Counted from the first letter of the stretch, positions 42,787 through 52,416 are shown. The stretch: DNA of 64,000 bases from Mesorhizobium ciceri biovar biserrulae WSM1271 (GCF_000185905.1 NC_014918.1:248001-312000), one strand, 5' to 3'. Numbers and translations are program-made. Notes: a model not told the origin generated them from the sequence alone.

Positions 42787-44244
42787 CTAAAACACACCAC
42801 CGATGCCTATCCCCCCACTAATGTCTGGTGGGGGGGCTATGGGGCGTTGCGGGACGGCCTGCGCGCGTTTCGCCGCCTTGCGGCTGGGGCCGGTTTGCGA
42901 AGGGCCGTTGTCCGACGCGACTTTAGCCGGCTTGGCCTTGACGATGACCGGCTGCTTGCAGATTCTGCCGGAACGCAAAAAGAGATCGCCGAGCAATCCG
43001 ACGGTCGGCTCGGTCGTGGGTGCGATCTGTTTGGTTTTTTTGTAGTAGTCGGTGAGGGCACGGATGGAGCCTGTGCCCCAATCGCCATCAACTTGCATCC
43101 GGTAGCACCCCAGGCGACGAAGTTCGGTCTGAATGCTGCGCGCAAGATCGCCTGCCTTGTCCTTTTCCGCTTCGCCCGCCGAGGCGCCGACAATGAGAGT
43201 TTCGAGGCCGGAGACGACGCTCTGGCGAGCGACTGCAACGCTTTCGGTTGAAGACAGATTGGCGACCCGAGTGCCGACCGGCTCCGCTGAACCGCCTGAC
43301 GGTGCCGGAATCTCGACGGACCGCAGCGTCTGTCCGACGATGAGCACGGCGGTCTGCAGGTCGTTGGAGGCGAGCTCTATCTGCAGCTTCTTCTTGGCGT
43401 CTGGATCGGACAGGATGCGCGACAGGCTCGCGCTCAACTGCGCCGGATCGAGCATCTGCTGTTCGGTGAAATAGAATTGTTCACGCAGGTTCGACTGATC
43501 CCACGGCACCTGGCGGCCGACGGTGAGCGCCTCGGTCTCGTTGCGGACGCGGATCATCATGTCCGAAATGCTCAAGCCAGGAATTTCGACGTTTTTTAGA
43601 AGCGCAGTGGTGAACGGGCTGTTTTCGTCTGTCCCGTCGACGGTGACGTTCCCGGGCTGGGTGGCGAAGGCGACAAACGTGTTTTCGCCGACCTCGACCT
43701 GCGCCAGACCGTTGGAGATGTTGGCGCCGCTGCCCAGCGGATTGTTGCGGCAGGCATCAAGGAAGATGAAGGTCTGACGGCCGCGACTGGCGAATTTGGC
43801 GATCACATCATTCAGCTTGACGGCGTGCGCCGTCAGCTTGTCCAGGTTTTCCGGATCGGGCGTATCGATCGGTAGCAGGTAGTTTTCGCCCTGCACCTGC
43901 ATGCCGTGGCCGGCGTAGAAGATCAGCACGGCGCTGCTTTCGGGCAGCTTCGCCTCGGCGTCATGGAAAAGCTTGACGAAGCCATCGGCGGTAAGATCGG
44001 TTCCAGTCAGAACCTCAAAGTTCAGCCGCTTCAGGCTGTCGGACAGTTTCGTCGCATCGTTGACCGCGTTGGCGAGGTGCTCGAGACGCTTGCTCTGGTA
44101 GTTCGTGTTGCCGATGACGATCGCCAGCCGGTTGCGCGGCTGTAATGAGGCGTTCTGTTCGACCGCGGCGCGAACGTCGATCGTGCTCAAAATCGCGAAA
44201 AGCATGAGCAGCGGGATGCGCAAGTATCCGTGGCGGTGGGTCAT
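42787..44244 (-). CDS. Exported caspase-like peptidase (C14) with peptidoglycan-binding-like domain
   Basis: 485 aa. Signal peptide ~1-26. A caspase-fold domain at ~37-260 has catalytic His113 in 'YAGHG' and Cys165 in 'FLDACRNNP', with the usual 'RLAIVIGNTNY' first strand. After a helical linker, residues ~366-405 ('LARSIQTELRRLGCYRMQVD', 'GDWGTGSIRALTDYY') resemble a PG_binding_1 domain. The C-terminus is Pro/Gly-rich. Such proteins cleave after Arg/Lys or Asp and act in the periplasm here; targets are unknown. It stands alone, convergent with the ligase remnant, at the edge of the envelope/type VI block. Confidence 0.9.
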   Translation of the reverse strand: MTHRHGYLRIPLLMLFAILSTIDVRAAVEQNASLQPRNRLAIVIGNTNYQSKRLEHLANAVNDATKLSDSLKRLNFEVLTGTDLTADGFVKLFHDAEAKLPESSAVLIFYAGHGMQVQGENYLLPIDTPDPENLDKLTAHAVKLNDVIAKFASRGRQTFIFLDACRNNPLGSGANISNGLAQVEVGENTFVAFATQPGNVTVDGTDENSPFTTALLKNVEIPGLSISDMMIRVRNETEALTVGRQVPWDQSNLREQFYFTEQQMLDPAQLSASLSRILSDPDAKKKLQIELASNDLQTAVLIVGQTLRSVEIPAPSGGSAEPVGTRVANLSSTESVAVARQSVVSGLETLIVGASAGEAEKDKAGDLARSIQTELRRLGCYRMQVDGDWGTGSIRALTDYYKKTKQIAPTTEPTVGLLGDLFLRSGRICKQPVIVKAKPAKVASDNGPSQTGPSRKAAKRAQAVPQRPIAPPPDISGGIGIGGVF

Positions 44245-44431
44245 ATCGGCATGCTCGTTCCAGCCTGCGTCAATCTTGATCCGGCGGCCTTCGAACGCAC
44301 CAGTCGCAAACGCAATCTGCCCGAGCGTTTGGACCCCGTGCCGCCAAAGGCCCGCAAATTTTTATACCAAGTATCCTGTCAAAGATAGGAAAAAGGGATT
44401 TGTATGCAGTCACTGGACCGTGGAGGGCTCG

Positions 44432-45157
44432 ATGCCGACCAAGATCAACCTCGCGCTGCCGGTTTACGGAGCAGCCTACAAAAGCGTATTCGTTCGCAGC
44501 CTTTTTGCGGCCCTGACTCACGAAAGCCTTTCCAGCTACGCGTTCACGCTGTCGGAAATCGAGTACACGGATATACCGTTTTCTCGGAACTATCTGCTCA
44601 CGAATTTCTACTACAAGAAGCTGGACTGCAGTCACATCCTGATGATCGACAGCGACATGGGCTTTTCGCCCGATCTCATTGCCGCGATGCTGGCGCTCGA
44701 CAAGCCTGTAGTCGGCACTTTGTATCCGCGGCGTCTGGTCGACCTTCGCAAACTTCACTCGCTGTCGAAACTGCCGTTCGACAAGGCCTTTGCGCAAAGC
44801 CTGGAGTTCCTCGGAACCATCATCGAACCGCGGCAGGAGATGGGCGGCTTTGTCCGGGTATCGCTATGTGGCACGGGTATCTTCTTGGTTTCGCGCGACT
44901 GCGTCGCCAGGATAATTGAGAAACTGCCCGAAACGGTGAACCGGTCGCGCTACAGAAAAAACAAATACGCCGCACAGTTCGAGAGCTTTCTGACGCCATT
45001 TTCGAAGATCGTGACGCCGGACGTGGACTTGCCTACCGATTTTTCTTTTTGTCATCGCTGGGCCCAGCAGTGCGGCGGGGAAATATGGGCAAGTTACGAC
45101 CGCAAGGTTGCCCACGCGGGAAGCCTGACCGTTTCGGCAGCCTATTCTGACCTCTAG
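44432..45157 (+). CDS. Glycosyltransferase-like protein (GT-A fold)
   Basis: 241 aa. ATG 44432 follows GGAGGG at about 6 nt. 'INLALPVYGAAYKSVFVRSL' resembles the nucleotide-sugar-binding start of GT-A enzymes, and 'HILMIDSDMGFSPDLIAAML' contains an Asp73-Ser-Asp75 DxD motif for the metal. A later 'SLCGTGIFLVSRDCV' and 'PDVDLPTDFSFCHRWAQQCG' fit the acceptor half. No membrane span. It may build a surface glycan or modify an envelope protein; it lies directly before the autotransporter gene. Confidence 0.7.
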   Translation: MPTKINLALPVYGAAYKSVFVRSLFAALTHESLSSYAFTLSEIEYTDIPFSRNYLLTNFYYKKLDCSHILMIDSDMGFSPDLIAAMLALDKPVVGTLYPRRLVDLRKLHSLSKLPFDKAFAQSLEFLGTIIEPRQEMGGFVRVSLCGTGIFLVSRDCVARIIEKLPETVNRSRYRKNKYAAQFESFLTPFSKIVTPDVDLPTDFSFCHRWAQQCGGEIWASYDRKVAHAGSLTVSAAYSDL

Positions 45158-45396
45158 ATGTTCGCGTCCTTGTACCGCGTTGTACTGCATCTGAGCGGTT
45201 CAATCTGAGTTCGATAGTGACCTTGTCGCCACACATGACCTTATAGTGGCCTGAGAGCGAACGCCTAACCATTGCCGACGAGCAGCGCGCTGCGTACACT
45301 GCCTGTCAATCAAGTCAACGAGCCCCATTGAAGGGCCGGTGATTTATTGTAATTGCCTTAACTGTGACGGTATCGATTCTCGTAAGGTGGGATCGA

Positions 45397-48300
45397 ATGA
45401 GAGTGCCGCGCGAGGCCTATCAATTGGCGGGTGTTTCGTTGCTTGCGTTAGCGGCGGCATCCACGTTGCAGATATCTGGCGCGGAAGCGTGCTCGGCTAT
45501 CGCAAGCGGTGCTGGTACAACAGTCGGCTCAGGCATCTCGGCCGAAACGACGTTCGAAACGACATCGGTCACGGTCGAGTGCAGCACAACTGGAAACGTC
45601 CAGGATGTCGGCGGCGTATTCACGACGGGGTTCGCGGGATACAAGGGGCAAGCCAACGACTCGTCAACAGTCATCGTCAACGATTATGACGGAAACGGCG
45701 ATGACATTGTTAGCATCTTTGGCGGTATCCTGGACAACAGCACGCCTACCCCCGTCATAAGTGGCCTGCCGCCGGTAACGTCATCGGCAACGACATCCTT
45801 GCAGTCGGCAGAGGGGACCCTCGAACTCTTTGGCGGCAACGACCGGTTCGAGATGTCCTATGGGGATTTGTCGGGCGATCCGTTCGCCCCAAATGTCGAC
45901 GCCAATCTCGACGCCGGGGCGGGCGATGACACCGTTATCATCCAGGCCGGCAGCATCCACGACATCGATCTTGGAGATGGTGTCGACAGTGTCGTGATAT
46001 CCGGCAGCGGCACACAGGTCGGCAATGTGACCGGTGGCATCGGTGACGACCTGATATCGGTCGGTATCCTCGAGGTCGAGGAAGGCGTTTTTTTCAGCGA
46101 GCCAATCGTCGGTATCATCTCTGGGGGTGAGGGCGGTGATACCATTACCATAGGGGGAGGCAACGTCGAGGCCGTGGATGCCGGGGCCGGCGACGACCAG
46201 GTCAGCATCGGCGGCAATACCGCAATCGAATTGGATATCGATGGAGAGGCCGGCAGCGACACAATAACGGTCAGTGGCAACGCCACCATAGGCGGCAGCA
46301 TTTTCGGCAACGATGGCGACGACACCGTCAACATCGACGGTGGAACCGTCGGCACAACCATATCGCCGGGCATCGTTGATCTTGCGGGCGGCGCCGACAT
46401 TTTCAACATGACCGCGGGCCATGTGACCGGCTCGGTGTTCGGCGAAGGCGGCGGCAACACCTATACCGTCAGCGGCGGCACGGTCGACGGCTCGATCTAT
46501 GCCGGCAGCCAGGACGACAGCGTATCGATCTCGGGCAACGCCAGTGTCGGCATCGACCCAGGTGAGGGTGGGGAGGGCACGGATTCTGTCGGGCTGGAGG
46601 ATGGTGACGACACCTTCGACATGACCGGCGGCACTCTTGCGGGTGCGGTAAGCGGTGGTGCCGGCAATGATGTCATTACGCTGCGCGGCGGCACCATAAA
46701 CAGTTTTCTGGAAGGCAACGACGGCAACGATCAGATATTGGTCTCCGGCGGCGTGCTTGCGGGAGAGGTCACCGGCGATGTCGGTGACGATCTGATTGTC
46801 ATCAGCGGCGGCGCCATCGGATCCAGCGTTTCCGGCGGCGCCGGCTTCGACAATGTCTCGGTCACCGGCGGCACCATCACGGGCGGCATAGACGCCGAGC
46901 ATGTCCATCTGTCGGGCGGCACGATCGGCGGTAACATTACCGGTCTTGGTCCCGACACGCTCGTGATCGACGGCATTGGTGCGGTTGACCCACTCAATTT
47001 GAGCGATGGCGTTCTGTTCAGCGGCACGGGCGCCAACGGCACCATCACCGGCACCGATCTCGCTGCCGGCGGCAAGAGCCAGAACTTTACCGGCTTCGAC
47101 AATTTTTCCTCCGACAATTCCACGCTGCGCTTCAACGGCGGCATACAAGGCATCAACCACCTCAACCTGGGCAGTGGCTCGACGCTGTTCATCAACGGCA
47201 ACGTCACCATGCCGGGTTCGATCATCGCGACGAATTCGCTGATCGACATGACGAACGGTGTCGCTGGCGATGTGTTGACGCTAGGCGGCCTCACCCTCAA
47301 CGGTGCCAGCATCGGCCTCGACATCAACCAGCAGACATCTCAGTCGGATCAGCTCATTGCCGATGCGTTTTCGGCAACCGGCGCCAATACCATCATCGTC
47401 AACCTGCTCGGCACGCCGCAATTTGCCGAGCCGACCGACATACCGCTCATTGTTTCGACCAACGGCCCGGTCACCGGGACCTTCAGCGTCGCAGGCGTGC
47501 CCGGCACACCGGGTTCGCTTTTCACCTATGCGATCGTCACAGGCCCGAATGGCAGCGTGTTCCTGCGTGCCACGCCAGTCAATTTTGGCATTGCGGCGGC
47601 GCCGACCAGTGCCACCAACGCCGGCGCGGTCGCGGTGGCAATCGAGGCTCTCTACGGCATAAACCGCGACGCGCTCGATGCTGACCTGCATCTCTCGCCC
47701 GCATCCGGTTCTGGAATGGTGCCGGTTTCGGAAAGTTTCGGGGTCTTTGCTTCAGGCCAGTTCGCCCATACCGAGCATGACGGCTACAACATCAGCGGCG
47801 GCGGCTTGAACGGCTCCGGCCCGAGCTTCGATGCCAATGATTTTTCGGCTGCCATCAGCCTGGATTTCAATGCCGCCAAACACTTCCAGTTCGACAATGA
47901 GTACGGCCTGAACATCGGCGTTTTCGCCGGCTACGCCTCGACCGACGTCAACCTCGGCGCGTTTCGGGGATTTGATGCCATCGGCGAAGGTACCAACAAG
48001 GCCGGCCTGTTCGGCGGCTACGCGCTGTTTCGCAAGGACTACAATTACGCGCTCGTCTCGGCCTCCGGCTTCATCGGTGGAAGCGACGTGACGAACGGCG
48101 TGCTCGGCACCACCGGCAGCTATGATACCAAGGGCTATGCAGTGACGGCATCGGTCGGCCATATCTTCAAGCTGGGCGAGCGCACCCGCTTCGATCTGCG
48201 TGGCGGCCTGCTTGGCGTTTCCTTCCGTGGCGATCCCTATAAAGACAGCGGCGGCAACGAGTTCGGCAAGAGCAAGCTTTCTTTCGGCGCGATCAAGCTC

Positions 48301-48576
48301 GAGCCCGGCATCTATGGCGACTACACGCTAAGCAACGGAATGGTGATCAGCCCCTATGCGCGAGGCGAATTGCAGCAGCGTTTCGGCTACAAGAACACCA
48401 CCGAAATCGACACCAGGGAGATCGACTTCAACGATGCCGATTTTTCCGCCGCGCTGTCGACCGGCTTCAACCTGAAGATGTCGGCCGCGACCACCGTCAA
48501 CGGCGAAGTTCGCGGCAAGGTGTCATCGGACAGTTCCACCATCGGCGCCAAGCTCGGACTGAAGATCGCCTTCTAA
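45397..48576 (+). CDS. Autotransporter (type Va) with repetitive beta-helix passenger
   Basis: 1059 aa from ATG 45397 (AAGGTGGG upstream); an earlier GTG at 45364 is possible. Signal peptide ~1-33. The passenger, ~40-770, is built of short Gly/Asp/Thr repeats such as 'GGAGNDVITLRGGTINS' and 'GNDGDDTVNIDGGTV', which stack as a beta-helix and superficially resemble RTX repeats. The C-terminal ~290 residues form an autotransporter beta-barrel ending in Phe ('GAKLGLKIAF'). An adhesin or surface protein is likely; no catalytic domain is recognised. Confidence 0.9.
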   Translation: MRVPREAYQLAGVSLLALAAASTLQISGAEACSAIASGAGTTVGSGISAETTFETTSVTVECSTTGNVQDVGGVFTTGFAGYKGQANDSSTVIVNDYDGNGDDIVSIFGGILDNSTPTPVISGLPPVTSSATTSLQSAEGTLELFGGNDRFEMSYGDLSGDPFAPNVDANLDAGAGDDTVIIQAGSIHDIDLGDGVDSVVISGSGTQVGNVTGGIGDDLISVGILEVEEGVFFSEPIVGIISGGEGGDTITIGGGNVEAVDAGAGDDQVSIGGNTAIELDIDGEAGSDTITVSGNATIGGSIFGNDGDDTVNIDGGTVGTTISPGIVDLAGGADIFNMTAGHVTGSVFGEGGGNTYTVSGGTVDGSIYAGSQDDSVSISGNASVGIDPGEGGEGTDSVGLEDGDDTFDMTGGTLAGAVSGGAGNDVITLRGGTINSFLEGNDGNDQILVSGGVLAGEVTGDVGDDLIVISGGAIGSSVSGGAGFDNVSVTGGTITGGIDAEHVHLSGGTIGGNITGLGPDTLVIDGIGAVDPLNLSDGVLFSGTGANGTITGTDLAAGGKSQNFTGFDNFSSDNSTLRFNGGIQGINHLNLGSGSTLFINGNVTMPGSIIATNSLIDMTNGVAGDVLTLGGLTLNGASIGLDINQQTSQSDQLIADAFSATGANTIIVNLLGTPQFAEPTDIPLIVSTNGPVTGTFSVAGVPGTPGSLFTYAIVTGPNGSVFLRATPVNFGIAAAPTSATNAGAVAVAIEALYGINRDALDADLHLSPASGSGMVPVSESFGVFASGQFAHTEHDGYNISGGGLNGSGPSFDANDFSAAISLDFNAAKHFQFDNEYGLNIGVFAGYASTDVNLGAFRGFDAIGEGTNKAGLFGGYALFRKDYNYALVSASGFIGGSDVTNGVLGTTGSYDTKGYAVTASVGHIFKLGERTRFDLRGGLLGVSFRGDPYKDSGGNEFGKSKLSFGAIKLEPGIYGDYTLSNGMVISPYARGELQQRFGYKNTTEIDTREIDFNDADFSAALSTGFNLKMSAATTVNGEVRGKVSSDSSTIGAKLGLKIAF

Positions 48577-48708
48577 CCAAGACGATGAACCCGAGATTTG
48601 CATCGCTCGGGAGTGGTGCACCGCACCACGCGAGATGCTCGCCAAGCGACAGCAAGTGTTCTATGCTCCTCGCTGAGAAATCGTGAACTGCTCTAGGCAG
48701 GGGGTTCC

Positions 48709-49818
48709 ATGTTCGAAGTCGTGGGAGTCTGGTGGAAAACACGGGCAAGAGGCTGGCTCGTTATAAACGCGCTTGGCTTGGTCGTTGCGTTGTTGGTGTT
48801 GATTTGGCCCGGACTGGGAACTGCGAAGGCAGAGACGAACTGGACGCTGGACTCGACCGCTTCGGTCCTGACCTACCAGTCGGTCAAGAAGAACACGATC
48901 GTCGAAACCAACAAGATCAGGAATATTTCCGGTAGCCTCACCTCGGCGGGTGATGCGAAAGTCACCTTCGACCTCAATTCGGTCGATACAGGGGTTGACC
49001 TTCGCAACGTCCGCATGCGGTTCCTTTTCTTCGAGACATTCAAGTTTCCCTCCGCCGAACTGACCGCGAAGGTAGATCCCGCCGCATTTGCCGACCTGGC
49101 GACCAAGCGACGTGTGAAGGCGGTTCTTCCGTTCCGTCTCAGCCTGCACGGGGTCGACAAGGATCTTCAAGCCAACATCGTGGTCACCATGATCAGCGAC
49201 ACCATGGTGTCGGTCGCTTCGGAGGCTCCTGTCGCCGTGCATGTGGAAGACTTCGGATTGCTGCCGAACGTGGATAAACTCCAGCAGGCGGCCAACGTGA
49301 CCAATATTGTTCCCACGGCATCGGTTTCATTCGATTTCGTTTTCATCGCTGACGGCAGCAAGCCGGCTGTTGTCCAACCGGTTGCGGCGAGCACTGCCGA
49401 TGTCGGGCCTGTCACCACCGATGCGGCGAAGACCAGCTTCAGCGACGAGGAGTGCCTCAACAGGTTCGCGGTGCTGTCGCGCACCGGAGCCATCTACTTT
49501 AGAACGGCGAGCGCGCGGCTCGATAGCCAAAGCCGGCCGCTGCTTGCTGAGGTCGTCGGCGTCGTGGGCAAGTGCCCGGGCCTGAAGGTCGAGGTTTCTG
49601 GACACACCGATTCCGACGGGTCGCCCATCGAGAACAAGCGCCTGTCGGAGCGAAGGGCCCAGGCGGTTGCCGACGCCATAGTTGCCGCTGGCATTCCGCG
49701 CACCCAGATCGCGGCGACTGGCTATGGCGAGGAGCGCCCGGTTGCCGACAACGACACGCCGAAGAACAAGGCGCTCAATCGGCGGATCGAGTTTTCCGCC
49801 ACTAAGCTCGTCAACTGA
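48709..49818 (+). CDS. Exported YceI-like / OmpA fusion protein
   Basis: 369 aa. N-terminal signal or anchor ~18-42. Residues ~43-215 are a YceI-like lipocalin fold ('NWTLDSTASVLTYQSVKKNT', 'GSLTSAGDAKVTFDLNSVDT'). Residues ~245-369 are an OmpA-type peptidoglycan-binding domain ('VEVSGHTDSDGSPIENKRLS', 'ERRAQAVADAIVAAGI', 'GYGEERPVADNDT', 'NRRIEF'). YceI proteins bind isoprenoid-type lipids, and OmpA domains grip the cell wall. The fusion is unusual. The caspase-like gene starts 11 nt downstream, so the two probably form an operon. Confidence 0.88.
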   Translation: MFEVVGVWWKTRARGWLVINALGLVVALLVLIWPGLGTAKAETNWTLDSTASVLTYQSVKKNTIVETNKIRNISGSLTSAGDAKVTFDLNSVDTGVDLRNVRMRFLFFETFKFPSAELTAKVDPAAFADLATKRRVKAVLPFRLSLHGVDKDLQANIVVTMISDTMVSVASEAPVAVHVEDFGLLPNVDKLQQAANVTNIVPTASVSFDFVFIADGSKPAVVQPVAASTADVGPVTTDAAKTSFSDEECLNRFAVLSRTGAIYFRTASARLDSQSRPLLAEVVGVVGKCPGLKVEVSGHTDSDGSPIENKRLSERRAQAVADAIVAAGIPRTQIAATGYGEERPVADNDTPKNKALNRRIEFSATKLVN

Positions 49819-49829
49819 GGGACGCCCTG

Positions 49830-51080
49830 TTGTCCCGGGTGGGTCTTGATCGTATCGGCCATTGCGGTGGACTTGTGGGCGCCATTGCGCTTGTAGCGCT
49901 GGCACTGCTTTTGACTTTGTCGGCCGCCAGTGCTGAACGCCGTGTTGCGTTGGTCCTTGGCAACTCCCAATATGAGCATGCGCCGGCGCTGACCAATCCG
50001 GTACGCGACGCCCACGCCATGGCCGAACGCCTCGAGAATCTGGACTTCGAAGTCGTTTCCGGCTTCGATCTGACCAAATTGCAGACCCAGACGACGATTG
50101 CGCAATTCGCAAAGCAGGTGCGCGGCGCCGATATCGCCCTTTTTTTCTACGCCGGCCACGGGTTGCAGGTTTCAGGCAGCAACTACCTTCTTCCGGTCGA
50201 CGCAGCACTCGAGGACGAGACTTCGCTCGATTTCGAGGCGGTGCCCGTGGACTTCGTCCTGCGGCAAATGTCGCGCGAGACCAGCATAAGGCTGATTTTT
50301 CTCGACGCTTGCCGTGACAATCCGCTTGCCGAAGTGCTGGCAAAGACCGCCGGCGTGAAGGGAGCTAGAAGCGGCCTTGCCGAAATTCCCATCGAGAATG
50401 GTGGCGCCGGCACGCTTGTCGCGTTCGCCACCAGTCCCAATCAGGTCGCCTTTGACGGGTCGGGCCAACATTCGCCGTTCGCTTCGGCGCTGCTGGCGCA
50501 TATGGGCGAAACAAACGTTTCCATCACCGAAGCCATGAACCGCGTTACCGCCGATGTCTTCAAGGTAACCGCCGGCAAACAGCGCCCCTGGAGCAATGTC
50601 TCGCTGACCACTGAGGTCGTCCTGCACAAGATCGACCTCAACGCACCGCTGATCGTCGGCGAGGCGACCACTCAGAAATCGGAAGCCGGTTCGGATGGGC
50701 GAAACGTTGCGGCAAACCCGTCGGGCGCCGACGACGCCCAACTTTCGCTCGATATGCTTCGTCAGAAAATCCCAAGGCTTGCCTCCGACGAGCCTATCTT
50801 TTTTGACCATCCTGTCGATTTCGGCGATCCGGAAATCGACGGCAAGAGCATTGCGGAGCTGATCAAGGGCAAGCCACGCTTCAGTCCTGTGGAGGGGCTC
50901 GACAAGTCGGTATGGGAAGGAAAGCACTGCGACGGTTGCCATGAATGGAACGAGGCCCGGCTGTGTGAACAGTCGAAAAATTTCGCCGCCAACGACGTGT
51001 CTGTCTTACGGCTTCAACATCCGCTTGGAACGCGCTTCAAGGTGGCGCTCGCAAAATGGGCGCAAGGTGGCTGTAAGTAA
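49830..51080 (+). CDS. Caspase-like peptidase (C14) with C-terminal CxxCH haem-type motif
   Basis: 416 aa. Starts at TTG 49830 (GTG 49839 possible) with GAGG upstream. Signal anchor ~12-35. The caspase domain has His110 ('YAGHG') and Cys161 ('IFLDACRDNP'). After a ~90-residue linker, the C-terminus has 'WEGKHCDGCHEWNEARLCEQ' with Cys367-x-x-Cys370-His371, the covalent haem c signature, then 'LRLQHPLGTRFKVALAKWAQ' and a final Cys. If haem is attached, this is a redox-sensing or redox-tethered protease in the periplasm. Probably co-transcribed with the YceI-OmpA gene. Confidence 0.88.
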   Translation: MSRVGLDRIGHCGGLVGAIALVALALLLTLSAASAERRVALVLGNSQYEHAPALTNPVRDAHAMAERLENLDFEVVSGFDLTKLQTQTTIAQFAKQVRGADIALFFYAGHGLQVSGSNYLLPVDAALEDETSLDFEAVPVDFVLRQMSRETSIRLIFLDACRDNPLAEVLAKTAGVKGARSGLAEIPIENGGAGTLVAFATSPNQVAFDGSGQHSPFASALLAHMGETNVSITEAMNRVTADVFKVTAGKQRPWSNVSLTTEVVLHKIDLNAPLIVGEATTQKSEAGSDGRNVAANPSGADDAQLSLDMLRQKIPRLASDEPIFFDHPVDFGDPEIDGKSIAELIKGKPRFSPVEGLDKSVWEGKHCDGCHEWNEARLCEQSKNFAANDVSVLRLQHPLGTRFKVALAKWAQGGCK

Positions 51081-51125
51081 GCCAGGATGATGACGGCATC
51101 CATCGGTTTCTGCCGGGCGAATGCT

Positions 51126-51737
51126 CTAATCCGCATCCGCTGCTTGGCTCAGGGCCTCGATCTCAGCCATCTGGATGCCCATTTCGACAAATGCCGAAAG
51201 AACGGCGAACCGGTCAGCCAGTGCGACACGCGCCAGTCCGGCCAGAATCCCGGCATTGATTGCGTGGGCGGCTGGAAACGGCAGCAACGCCGGTGCCATC
51301 GTCGCGGCCCTGGCCGAACCATTGTCACGCCATCCCGCGGCCAGAGCAATCCAGCCGACCGGCGTTGTTGGCGGCGTCGCGCCGGCTGTGCTGAGCGCCG
51401 CCTGGTGGCGGAGACTGTCCGGTTCGCCCACCCAGTTGTGGACCAGCGGGAGCAACTGATGATCGGTCTCATCCAACAGGTCGGCCAGGTGGCTCAGGCA
51501 TTCATGGGCCCACCAGACCGCGGCTCGCTCGGGAAGCAGGTAGGCACAAAATGTAACCGCTTCCTCGGGAACGCGCCCTGCGAGAAGGTCGCGGCAAAAC
51601 TCGATCGAGCGCTGGTCGGTCGGAAGGCTCCTCATGTCCCGCGCAATAGCAGGACACGCCGCGAAAAGATCCCTTGCCGTTTTGAATCGGAGCCCATTGG
51701 CCATGACCGCCACGCTTTCATCGAGAAGCTTGGCCAC
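51126..51737 (-). CDS. DUF6931-like protein
   Basis: 203 aa, cytosolic and alpha-helical, with conserved-looking features 'FCRDLLAGRVPEEAVTFCAY', 'LPERAAVWWAHECLSHLADL' and 'WVGEPDSLRHQAAL'. From memory this is the pattern of DUF6931 proteins, which are often found near type VI secretion genes. Convergent with the caspase gene. Role unknown. Confidence 0.55.
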   Translation of the reverse strand: MAKLLDESVAVMANGLRFKTARDLFAACPAIARDMRSLPTDQRSIEFCRDLLAGRVPEEAVTFCAYLLPERAAVWWAHECLSHLADLLDETDHQLLPLVHNWVGEPDSLRHQAALSTAGATPPTTPVGWIALAAGWRDNGSARAATMAPALLPFPAAHAINAGILAGLARVALADRFAVLSAFVEMGIQMAEIEALSQAADAD

Positions 51738-51885
51738 TCAAGCCTTAGGCGCGGCGCGGGTCAAGTCTCAACCGGTGACGCGGCAACAACTGTCACGCCC
51801 CCGGCGATTGCAGACAGACAATTGCCTGCGAATTTGCTATGATCCCAACATCGAAAATCGGAATACTCAACCAGGAGGAGCCGCT

Positions 51886-52416
51886 ATGCAGTGGAGCAGT
51901 TCAGCTTTTGTGTTGGCGGTCGTGCTTTTCTCGACCCACGCTTCCGCCGACCCCGTTCAGAAATCGGAAGACATCGTGAAGTTTTTTGCTGGTGCGGCCG
52001 ATCTCGGCAAGTCCCGCGGGATTTGTGTTGGCTCCGCGGAGGAGTGCAAAAGCAAGTCCAATGACGCGTCGGCAGTGAAAACCGGCCTCGACATGCTGAT
52101 CAATTTCGGCTTGGATTCGGCCGAACTTGACGCCACCGCGCGCGCTGAACTCGACGAGTTCGCCAAAGCCCTGAAGGACAACCGGCTGAGCACGTTCAGC
52201 TTCGTCGTCGAAGGCTATACCGATGCCACCGGCACGGTGCACCACAACGAAGGCCTGTCGCAACGACGAGCGAAATCGGTAGCCGCCTTCCTCACGGCCA
52301 GCGGCATCGAGCCTGATCGCATCAACGCGGTCGGCATGGGTGAAAAGAACCCGCGCAGTTCCAACCCATACGATCCGCTCAATCGCCGCGTGGAAATGCG
52401 GATAAAGACACAATAG
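51886..52416 (+). CDS. OmpA-family periplasmic protein
   Basis: 176 aa. AGGAGGAG ends 5 nt before ATG 51886. Signal peptide ~1-22 (ending ASA). A short Cys-containing linker ('GICVGSAEECKS') precedes an OmpA domain: 'INFGLDSAELDATARAELDE', 'FVVEGYTDATGTVHHNEGLS', 'QRRAKSVAAFLTASGIEPDR' and 'NRRVEMRI'. It would bind peptidoglycan in the periplasm. Located between the DUF6931 gene and the type VI-linked operon, facing the latter. Confidence 0.88.
   Translation: MQWSSSAFVLAVVLFSTHASADPVQKSEDIVKFFAGAADLGKSRGICVGSAEECKSKSNDASAVKTGLDMLINFGLDSAELDATARAELDEFAKALKDNRLSTFSFVVEGYTDATGTVHHNEGLSQRRAKSVAAFLTASGIEPDRINAVGMGEKNPRSSNPYDPLNRRVEMRIKTQ

Noticed and set aside
42811..42836. CCCCCCAC...GTGGGGGG hairpin as terminator between the ligase and caspase genes
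   Set aside because: It lies within the last codons of the caspase gene and has no T-run.
45900..46900. RTX toxin secreted by a type I system
   Set aside because: The GGxGxD-like repeats end in an autotransporter beta-barrel, and no type I exporter genes are adjacent.
45781..47160. 459-residue minus-strand frame inside the autotransporter
   Set aside because: Produced by the repetitive codon pattern of the passenger; no ribosome site or known domain.
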